Source: a virus
Length of the DNA: 45,014 bases
IMG/VR virus record: IMGVR_UViG_3300010399_000014
Span: 1-45,014 of that record
Reading direction: 5' to 3' (one strand)
Shown here: positions 39,120 to 45,014 of the stretch, piece after piece
How positions within the stretch are numbered: position 1 is the stretch's first letter
How the letters are laid out: the number at the start of each line of letters is the position of its first letter
Notes under the pieces: model-generated
Databases searched by the model: none
What the model was told of the DNA's origin: nothing
The model's input: only the letters and a program-made list of their open reading frames with translations
Position numbers and translations under genes: made by a program

Positions 39120-39638
39120 ATGAACAAAGAACTCAAGCCGTGCCCGTTTTGCGGTTGCGCGCTGGATGCACACTGGGATCGCCCTAACCCCAAGGCCAGG
39201 TGCCGCACCGATGGCTGCAAGGGGAAACAGCTCCCTGTGCTGAATCTGGACGTGCCCGAAGACATCGCCGCCTGGAATGCCCGCGCGACGACGCCTATCA
39301 CCTACGCGCCCACGCTCACCAAGACCGAGCGCAGCATCCTCGCCTACGCGGAGTGCTGCCTGGTGGACTACGGCGGCCTGCTGGAAGGCCGGCGCATGAA
39401 CGAAGACGACATCGCCGCACTGCGTAAATTCCAGGACGCCGGCATCCTCACGTTCGGCCGCATCCCCTTCCACACGATGGAGACGCTGGTGCGCGTGGAC
39501 CGCCATCCGACGCACTGGATCACCTTCACCGATGCCGCCTGGGATCTGGCCCACGCCGTGCGGCGCCTGCGCGCCCAGGTGGACAGCGTGAACCGGAAGA
39601 AAGTGGACGCGGCCCTGGCCGAGCGCGAAGCCGCGTAA
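39120..39638 (+). CDS. Lar-like restriction alleviation protein
   Basis: 172 residues from ATG 39120. The N-terminal 55 residues are a Lar-type zinc ribbon: LKPCPFCGCALDAHW, then CRTDGCKG and VPEDIAAWNARA, matching restriction-alleviation family proteins. The rest (TKTERSILAYAECCLVDYGG, GRIPFHTMETLVRVD) is a separate helical domain not recognised. If Lar-like, it would dampen host type I restriction. This fits with the two methyltransferases elsewhere in the genome. The region 39639-39703 upstream of the next gene holds nothing recognisable. Confidence 0.65.
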   Translation: MNKELKPCPFCGCALDAHWDRPNPKARCRTDGCKGKQLPVLNLDVPEDIAAWNARATTPITYAPTLTKTERSILAYAECCLVDYGGLLEGRRMNEDDIAALRKFQDAGILTFGRIPFHTMETLVRVDRHPTHWITFTDAAWDLAHAVRRLRAQVDSVNRKKVDAALAEREAA

Positions 39639-39703
39639 CAGCCCCGACTCAACAGTCACGTGCGGCCGTCCGGCAGGTACTGTTCCTAAACTAAGGGAAG
39701 AAC

Positions 39704-39814
39704 ATGCTCAAACTCTCCAAGCAAGACCTAATCCAAGCGTTCATCATCGTCGCTACGTTCAGCGCGGCAGGTGGCGTCCTGATCGGATACGCTATCGCCA
39801 AGACTCTCGGATAA
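39704..39814 (+). CDS. 36-residue membrane peptide
   Basis: Starts behind GGGAAG and encodes MLKLSKQDLIQAFIIVATFS then AAGGVLIGYAIAKTLG. A single hydrophobic helix (about residues 11-33) with basic start. Good ribosome site and placement in a run of accessory genes support translation. Function unknown. Confidence 0.5.
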   Translation: MLKLSKQDLIQAFIIVATFSAAGGVLIGYAIAKTLG

Positions 39815-39827
39815 ACAAGGAAAGAAC

Positions 39828-40361
39828 ATGATCACCAACTACAAGCCGCTCACACGCGAGCAATTCAATACGCTTTACCAGCGTATGTTTAACAACCCTG
39901 CGGAAGAAAACACCAACCACGATCTGATGCAAGCGGTCGAGCAAGCCGTCATCGAGAACTATCTGGCGCAGAATGGGCAGTCTAGTGTACCGGATGGATG
40001 GAAATTCAAAGCAAGCTATGACGAAGAAAGAACGTGGCTTCAAATAACAACGCCCCATAAAATAGGCGCAGCTTTGAGCGCACGTCGTTATATCGGTAAT
40101 GGCGATGAAACAATTGCATCGCAAGTTATTTCATATCTATCCGATGTGTGCGCCGCCGCTCCCACGCCTCCCGCACCCCAGGATGCGCAGGTGGGGAAGG
40201 ATGCGGAGCGGTATCGCGCACTCGCCTGGGCGATGGAAACCAACGATAAGGATGCCCGACTGGTTCTCAACAAATACCTCGAACCCACACCTAGCAGGGA
40301 AACAGTTGGCAAAATCGCAGATGAATTGATCGCCATCGCTGCGGCAAATGGGAAGGAATGA
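39828..40361 (+). CDS. Accessory protein of mosaic type
   Basis: 177 residues. N-terminal LTREQFNTLYQRMFNN and the C-terminal DAERYRALAWAMETNDKD block are seen in many mosaic phage ear-ly accessory proteins, in which such segments are shuffled. The DNA is less GC-rich and uses more A/T-ending codons than the structural genes around it, consistent with recent acquisition. AAGGAAAG ribosome site. Function unknown. ATGA overlap with the next gene. Confidence 0.6.
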   Translation: MITNYKPLTREQFNTLYQRMFNNPAEENTNHDLMQAVEQAVIENYLAQNGQSSVPDGWKFKASYDEERTWLQITTPHKIGAALSARRYIGNGDETIASQVISYLSDVCAAAPTPPAPQDAQVGKDAERYRALAWAMETNDKDARLVLNKYLEPTPSRETVGKIADELIAIAAANGKE

Positions 40362-40510
40362 ACGAGGCAGAACAATTGTTGCGCGATTTAGTCGCTGCAC
40401 TTGATGGCGCATTCATTTCAACTTGGCAATCTACGGCCGCATGGGTCGATCAGTTGGACGCAGCACGTCAGTACATCGAAAGGATAGATGAATGTTGCCA
40501 GCACACGTAA
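40358..40510 (+). CDS. 50-residue hypothetical protein
   Basis: Starts in an ATGA overlap and is read in frame to TAA at 40510. The sequence (NEAEQLLRDLVAALDG, then TWQSTAAWVDQLDAARQY) is helical and acidic, ending CCQHT. Coupling to the previous gene and overlap with the next give it support. No family. Confidence 0.45.
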   Translation: MNEAEQLLRDLVAALDGAFISTWQSTAAWVDQLDAARQYIERIDECCQHT

Positions 40511-40689
40511 ATCGTTGCCTTGGCGCGGGCATCCCAAAATGTCGAGAATGCCAGCGCCACATTGCCCTGCGCAACGCAGCATTTCCATTAATAGAACCCC
40601 CGAAAGGCTGGGATGATTGGGCTTTATCACATCTTCCAGGATGCCCCAACTACATTGCGCCGGAAACGACGAAGGAAGAAAGGAAATGA
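40492..40689 (+). CDS. 65-residue Cys-containing hypothetical protein
   Basis: Starts inside the end of the previous small gene (19-nt overlap), with AAGGATAGATGA as ribosome site. A CRECQ pair plus later GCPNY indicates a possible zinc site. The C-terminus is charged (PETTKEERK). Coupled by ATGA to the next gene. No family. Confidence 0.5.
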   Translation: MLPAHVNRCLGAGIPKCRECQRHIALRNAAFPLIEPPKGWDDWALSHLPGCPNYIAPETTKEERK

Positions 40690-40865
40690 CCACCACTGCT
40701 GAACGCGTTTGTTGCGAATACGGAGACTGCCAGAACGAGGGAACAGTATTCGATGAAAGTCTGAATGCTTGGCTATGCGACGAGCATGAGGACAGTCCCA
40801 ACAACTCAACCGGATACTGCAATCGTGAATGCCAACTTGGGCATGGTTGCGATGGGAGCTGCTGA
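40686..40865 (+). CDS. 59-residue Cys-rich protein
   Basis: From ATG 40686 (ATGA overlap; GGAAA site). Eight Cys in a short protein (CCEYGDC, LCDEHE, YCNRECQLGHGC, CDGSC) suggest one or two zinc ribbons or a disulphide-rich fold. One base separates it from the next start region. Function unknown. Confidence 0.5.
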   Translation: MTTTAERVCCEYGDCQNEGTVFDESLNAWLCDEHEDSPNNSTGYCNRECQLGHGCDGSC

Positions 40866-40866
40866 A

Positions 40867-41757
40867 ATGACCACCACCACCGAATTTAACGAGGCCGACA
40901 TGGTGCTGGCGCTGGAAGCTGCTGGCTACACGACCTACGGCCCAGCGGAAGAGAAAGCCTGCAAACTGGCTCAGATTGTCCTCGCCGCCAGCCGCAAGAA
41001 GCTGATGGAACAGGAGCCGGTAGGCGTAACCGACATGACTGGCGGTATTTACTGGAAACGGGGAGCTCCTATCCAGGCAAAACTCTACGCCGCGCCCATG
41101 CCGCAGGCCAATGAATCGGAGGCGGTGAAGGCGCTGAGGGAGTTGCACGACGCCTGGGCGGACAACTCAAACGATCTGCCGCGCATGGCCGCCATAAAGC
41201 GCATTGCAGACCGTCGTTTAGCCGCAATGAAAGCCGCTCGCGCCGTGCTTGTTGGCGAACCTGGGGCGACGGGTGAGCCCGAAACGATGGAAGAAATCCA
41301 CCGCCAAGAACGTGAGCGTCCATACGCTCCCGCCATCCCTGTAAATCCGCATGACCCCATTCAGCCCAAGCAAGCGCAAGCGATGGATGAGCGGAATGAA
41401 TTCGAGCGAAAATTTCCGATGCCACCGCATTGCGTGCGTTGTGGTGACGGTTATTCTGCAACTGAATATCATGCGTGGCTTGCACACTCCTACAAAGATA
41501 AATGGGAAGGCTGGCAAGCCCGCGCCGCACTCGCCCAGGCGCAGGCCAGCGGGAAGGCAGAGAAATACTGCGATGATCATTGCACTTGGCTGGATCATGA
41601 CCCCGAGTGCGTGATTGGCGGGAAGGCTGCGCCGAGTGATGAGGAAATCGATCATATCGCTCGAAAATTGCCACATCTGCCGTGGGGGATTGGATCAAGA
41701 AGAACAGACGCTTTGAACTTCGCTCGCGCCTTGTTGGAGCGGTACGGCAATGCGTGA
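40867..41757 (+). CDS. Large mosaic accessory protein
   Basis: 296 residues from ATG 40867. Built from blocks that recur in phage accessory proteins: an N-terminal EADMVLALEAAGYTTYG, a middle KALRELHDAWADNS helix, an FPMPPHCVRCGDGYS region with paired Cys, and a YHAWLAHSYKDKWEGWQARA block common in Enterobacteria and Burkholderia phages. No enzymatic motif. Lower GC than surroundings. It overlaps a 28-residue peptide at its 3' end. Function unknown. Confidence 0.6.
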   Translation: MTTTTEFNEADMVLALEAAGYTTYGPAEEKACKLAQIVLAASRKKLMEQEPVGVTDMTGGIYWKRGAPIQAKLYAAPMPQANESEAVKALRELHDAWADNSNDLPRMAAIKRIADRRLAAMKAARAVLVGEPGATGEPETMEEIHRQERERPYAPAIPVNPHDPIQPKQAQAMDERNEFERKFPMPPHCVRCGDGYSATEYHAWLAHSYKDKWEGWQARAALAQAQASGKAEKYCDDHCTWLDHDPECVIGGKAAPSDEEIDHIARKLPHLPWGIGSRRTDALNFARALLERYGNA

Positions 41758-41836
41758 CGATTTCCTGCTCGGCTACGGCATTGCGGCGCTGTTGGCGCTA
41801 TGTCTGATGCCTTTCATCGTGTCGACCGTGATGTGA
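41750..41836 (+). CDS. 28-residue membrane peptide
   Basis: ATG overlaps the end of the previous gene by 8 nt. The product (MRDDFLLGYGIAALLALCLM then PFIVSTVM) has one strongly hydrophobic helix. It fits the series of micro-membrane genes in this genome, but its ribosome site is weak. Function unknown. Confidence 0.4.
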   Translation: MRDDFLLGYGIAALLALCLMPFIVSTVM

Positions 41837-41874
41837 CTTGCGCGGCGGGACTTACCTCATGGTAAACTGCGGGG

Positions 41875-43149
41875 ATGACGACGAATGTCCCGCTCCCGCA
41901 GTTTACGCCCGCCGGGCTCGTGACGTACAGCGAGCAAGACATCTTTGCGGGCGTGCTTGCCGACTACGTGTCGGCGTTCGCGTTGTCAGGAAAAAACCTC
42001 AGTCCCGAACTTACCACACCACAAGGGCAGGTGGGCTCGTCGCAAGCCTATATGGTGGCGGACTTTCAAGCGCTCCTGGCCCAACTGATCGCCAATGTAG
42101 ACCCGCTGACGTCCAGCGGCGCGTATCAAGACGCGCTTTTGCGTATCTACCTGCTAACTCGCAAAGCGGCGACGTACGCTACAGTGCCGGCCACGCTCGG
42201 CGGCGTGCCAGGATCAGTCATCACGGCCGGCGCGCAAGCCAAAAGCGTCGTCGACGGCAGCATATGGGCTACGCAAACGACTGCAACGATTGCCCCCGAC
42301 GGGACTGCGCAGGTGACGTTCCAGGCCACGGTGGCAGGGTCTGTCCCGACCGTGGGCGCGCCCGTCGGTGGCGTCAGTGGGCTGACCGTCTATCAGCGTC
42401 AAAACGGCTGGCAAACCGTCGTGAACACGACAGCCAGCACGCCCGGCCAAGACGTGGAAAGTCGCTCGGCGGCCGAAGTGCGACGCCAAGAGAGCGTGCA
42501 GATCGGCGGCAATGGCACGGCGCAAAACGTGCGCGCCGCGGTGGCTGCCGTGGCGAATGTGTCGGATGTGTTCGTTTACAACAACGGTTCGGATGCGGCG
42601 ATTACTTACGGCGCGACAAGCTATCCGATTCCGGCGCATAGCGTGGCCATCAGCGTAACGGGCGGCCTGGATGTGGACGTGGCTACGGCAATTCAAGCCA
42701 AACTGGACGCCGGCTGCGGTATGTCGACTACAGGAACTACCTCTGTGACGCTGGTCGATGACGTGAACTACCCGTCCCCGTATCCGCAATACGTCTATCG
42801 GTTCGTGCGCCCGACCGCGACTGAGGTGTACATCACGGTTGACGTGGCCAACCTCACATCGCTGCCTGCGGACTATATCGTCCAGGTGCAAAACGCGGTG
42901 GCCAACGCGTTTCTGAGTGGCTACTCCACCGCCGACGGCACGATCAATGTCAGCCGTGCGCGCATCGGCGCGCAAATCATCGCGGCTGAATACCTGCCGA
43001 TCATCAACACGCTAGCCAACATCACGCCCGTTTCGATCTACATCGCGTTTACCGCGAGTCCGACGAGCGGCACGGCCGTCACGATGGGCATCGACCAGCA
43101 GCCAGTATGCCCGGCGTTGAACGTCACGGTCAACGCCGTCACGGTATAG
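41875..43149 (+). CDS. Baseplate J-like wedge protein
   Basis: 424 residues. Baseplate J family features: an N-terminal EQDIFAGVLADYVSAF, a stretch with ALLAQLIANVDPLTSSGAYQ, AGSVPTVGAPVGGVSGLTVY, and the conserved central RSAAEVRRQESVQI-GGNGTAQNVRAAV area. It forms the wedge that connects hub and fibres. After the accessory genes, structural order resumes here. Start is ATG 41875 without a clear ribosome site. It is followed by a DUF2612 gene. Confidence 0.88.
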   Translation: MTTNVPLPQFTPAGLVTYSEQDIFAGVLADYVSAFALSGKNLSPELTTPQGQVGSSQAYMVADFQALLAQLIANVDPLTSSGAYQDALLRIYLLTRKAATYATVPATLGGVPGSVITAGAQAKSVVDGSIWATQTTATIAPDGTAQVTFQATVAGSVPTVGAPVGGVSGLTVYQRQNGWQTVVNTTASTPGQDVESRSAAEVRRQESVQIGGNGTAQNVRAAVAAVANVSDVFVYNNGSDAAITYGATSYPIPAHSVAISVTGGLDVDVATAIQAKLDAGCGMSTTGTTSVTLVDDVNYPSPYPQYVYRFVRPTATEVYITVDVANLTSLPADYIVQVQNAVANAFLSGYSTADGTINVSRARIGAQIIAAEYLPIINTLANITPVSIYIAFTASPTSGTAVTMGIDQQPVCPALNVTVNAVTV

Positions 43150-43159
43150 CGAGGCGCAC

Positions 43160-43858
43160 GTGAGCAACTATCTTGGTGCAACCGTCCAAAAGGAATATGC
43201 CAATTCGCCGACGCTGCTGGCGCTCCTGGATGATTTCGATCAATGGGTGGATCCGGCCAAATTCGTCGCCGACTTCCTGTCCTACGTATGGGACATATCG
43301 ACCGCGCAAGGTTTCGGCCTGGATATCTGGGGGCGCATTCTCGGCCAGTCGCGCTACATTCAGGTGACGCCCACGCCCGGCAACAATTTCGGCTTTCAGG
43401 CCAACCCGACAACGGGTCAAACGAATTGGAAGCCCTGGAACCAAGCGCCATTTTATGGCGGCCAAGCGGCCGGTACTGTCGGCTATGCGTTGCAAGACGA
43501 CTATTACCGGCAGCTCCTGATCGTCAAGGCGGCGGCAAATATCGCGGCCTGCAACGTGCCGTCGCTCAATACGCTCATGCGCAGCATGTTCGGCACGCGC
43601 GGGCCGTGCTACGTCGGTTACGATCTGGACTTCCCGATGCATATCGGGTATCACTTCGATTTCAACCCGACGAACGTAGAGCGCTCGATCATCGAGGCGG
43701 GTTTGTTTCCCGTTCCGGCCGGTATGACCGTACAATTCATCTACAAGACGCTGACCTATTCGCCGTTCGGCTTTGCCGGCGCGAATGCCGGCGCGAACCC
43801 GCGTTTTGTCACCGGCTGGAATCAAGGGCCGTTCGCGCCGTCCATCCCACCGAGCTAA
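43160..43858 (+). CDS. DUF2612 baseplate protein
   Basis: 232 residues. DUF2612 features: VQKEYANSPTLLALLDDFDQW, TAQGFGLDIWGRILGQSRYI, and a segment DDYYRQLLIVKAAANIAACNV, then SLNTLMRSMFGTRG. The family is related to P2 gpI-like wedge proteins and sits between J-like and fibre genes. C-terminal Gly/Ala/Phe-rich repeat AGANAGANPRF probably links to the fibre. The tail fibre gene begins 3 nt after the stop. Confidence 0.88.
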   Translation: MSNYLGATVQKEYANSPTLLALLDDFDQWVDPAKFVADFLSYVWDISTAQGFGLDIWGRILGQSRYIQVTPTPGNNFGFQANPTTGQTNWKPWNQAPFYGGQAAGTVGYALQDDYYRQLLIVKAAANIAACNVPSLNTLMRSMFGTRGPCYVGYDLDFPMHIGYHFDFNPTNVERSIIEAGLFPVPAGMTVQFIYKTLTYSPFGFAGANAGANPRFVTGWNQGPFAPSIPPS

Positions 43859-43861
43859 ACC

Positions 43862-45014
43862 ATGCAGAAATCGAGCATCCCCGCGAAATACTTGCTGCCC
43901 TGGGCGCAAAACGACACTTCCAAGGTCGAGGTTCCCGTTACGACCACGGACCCGACCCGAGCCAGCTTGTCGCTGGGCTTTCCTCCCCTGACCGAGCAGC
44001 CGCCCGAAGTAGGGGGCGTTCCACCCCAAGGCGAAGATTTCAACGGTGGTATGAACCAGATCAGCCGGGCCATCTGGTGGATGATGCAAGGCGGTGGGTT
44101 TCCCTACGACTCGGCCTTTGCCAGCGCGTCGCAGATCGGAGGCTACATCAACAGCGCGGCCATCCCGCGCGCGGACGGCGCCGGCTTTTGGCTGTCCACC
44201 GCCGACAACAACCTGACAAACCCCGACGCTACCGATGGCACCGCAGCGAATTGGGTACCGCTGAACGTCTACGGCACAGGTACGATCAACGTTACGGCCA
44301 CGACGGTCACGGTCTATCCCGTCACGGCCGCTTTTCCGGTTCTTCTGATTTCCGGCACGCTTACGGCCAATACGGTCATCAATCTGCCGGCCTGGACGTA
44401 CCAGTGGAAGATTGTCGACAACACCGTGCGTGCGGGTTTTACGCTGACCGTCAAGACCGCGCTCGGCTCGGGCGTGGTCATTCAGACTGGTTCGCAAGAT
44501 GTGCGCGGCGACGGCACGAGCATCGTGCAGAACCCGCAGAGTATCGCGGCCGCCACGCTGAACTCGCAGGCCGCGACGTATGGCCAGTTACTGACCGCCG
44601 TCGCAGGCGTAAGTGGCGGCAGCGTCCAAGGCACAATCAAAAACTTCAAGTCGGCCGTGCCCGGCTTGAACAGCTACACCACGGTGTTGACGGCTGACGA
44701 GGTAGCGCTGGAGAACGGGTCCAATCTCTACTATACGGCGCGCGCCGTCAATCTGACGGTTAACGCCAATGGCACGGTCGGCGCACCGTTGTCGATTATG
44801 TCTGCGCGCGCCGCATCGACGTGGTATTACCGCTGGCTCTGGTACAACACGACCAACGGTTTGACGGCCACGCTCGACATCAGCAGCACCGCGCCTACGG
44901 CTCCGACAGGCTACGCGTCGACGGACTACAAGTGCCGCCTGCCTGGCGCTTCGCGGACCGATTCGAGCGGCAGCCAGTATCTGATGCAAATCGAGACGGT
45001 GGACACAAGTAGCC
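43862..45014 (+). CDS. Tail fibre / receptor-binding protein, N-terminal part (continues at base 1)
   Basis: ATG 43862 opens a frame that runs off the right end and continues in phase at the left end (1-491); joined length 506 residues. The N-terminal 120 residues match phage tail fibre and fibre-adaptor proteins: PPQGEDFNGGMNQISRAIWW, GGFPYDSAFASASQIGGYIN and an ATDGTAANWVPLN region. The rest is beta-rich with Thr/Val repeats. It follows the DUF2612 gene after 3 nt. No ribosome site is clear. It determines host range, though the receptor is unknown. Confidence 0.88.
   Translation, partial: MQKSSIPAKYLLPWAQNDTSKVEVPVTTTDPTRASLSLGFPPLTEQPPEVGGVPPQGEDFNGGMNQISRAIWWMMQGGGFPYDSAFASASQIGGYINSAAIPRADGAGFWLSTADNNLTNPDATDGTAANWVPLNVYGTGTINVTATTVTVYPVTAAFPVLLISGTLTANTVINLPAWTYQWKIVDNTVRAGFTLTVKTALGSGVVIQTGSQDVRGDGTSIVQNPQSIAAATLNSQAATYGQLLTAVAGVSGGSVQGTIKNFKSAVPGLNSYTTVLTADEVALENGSNLYYTARAVNLTVNANGTVGAPLSIMSARAASTWYYRWLWYNTTNGLTATLDISSTAPTAPTGYASTDYKCRLPGASRTDSSGSQYLMQIETVDTSS
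44892..45014. repeat. Right copy of the 123-bp terminal overlap
   Basis: Exact copy of 1-123, the assembly overlap of a circular molecule; see the entry at the left end. Removing it gives a unit length of 44,891 bp and restores the full fibre gene. Confidence 0.95.

Noticed and set aside
43139-44497. 452-residue minus-strand frame opposite the DUF2612 and fibre genes
   Set aside because: Antisense shadow of GC-rich coding DNA with Arg-rich composition; the plus strand holds clear baseplate and fibre proteins.

Overview
The window is essentially one complete genome of a strictly lytic, contractile-tailed (myovirus-type) bacteriophage. The first 123 bases are repeated exactly as the last 123 (44892-45014), so the contig closes into a circle of 44,891 bp, with the seam inside the tail-fibre gene. 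No integrase, excisionase, phage repressor, tRNA, rRNA, CRISPR or insertion sequence is visible. The DNA is GC-rich. The head and tail families (DUF2184 capsid, DUF2213 protease, DUF1073 portal, DUF3383 sheath, DUF2612 and J-like baseplate) together with a VapE / DNA polymerase A / DUF2800 / DUF2815 replication set recall small lytic myophages of Burkholderiales such as the Bcep781 group. The host is inferred from this resemblance and not proven.

Layout. A 431-bp AT-rich non-coding element occurs twice in the same orientation (5900-6330 and 30627-31057; 12 substitutions by my count, no net indels). Each copy sits in the gap between two divergent transcription units, so nearly all genes fall into four arms that start beside one of the two copies. 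Copy A leftward: DUF2800 nuclease, DUF2815 ssDNA-binding protein, RusA resolvase (5825 to 3492). Copy A rightward: VapE primase-helicase, hexapeptide-repeat protein, small proteins, SF2 helicase, DNA methylase, DNA polymerase, zinc-ribbon protein, putative DNA-binding regulator (6403 to 15971). Copy B leftward: small and large terminase, portal, Mu F-like protein, protease/scaffold, cement protein, capsid, connectors, sheath, tube, NUDIX hydrolase (30563 to 16004). Copy B rightward: tail chaperones, tape measure, baseplate, tail fibre, then across the circle junction holin, endolysin, HNH protein, lipoproteins and DUF1353 (31119 to 45014, then 1 to 3495). The arms converge at a bidirectional terminator (15974-16005) and at a 4-bp tail-to-tail gene overlap (3492-3495).

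Accessory material interrupts this plan. A rightward cassette (24385-26009) lies inside the leftward head operon and encodes a half-size sliding clamp and a C5-cytosine methyltransferase whose 3' half appears to be coding in two frames. Small genes with their own sigma70-like promoters are inserted between baseplate genes (35616-41836), including a superinfection-immunity-type membrane protein, a Lar-like zinc protein and a chain of nested small ORFs. The lysis region has a lambda R-type endolysin and a holin with a lambda S-like double start, but no Rz/Rz1 pair.

The most unusual features are the duplicated 431-bp element with its dense ACGGA/TCCGT motif array (candidate origin and/or master control region), the clamp and dual-frame methyltransferase cassette, and a promoter-led structured leader behind the capsid gene (20989-21157).
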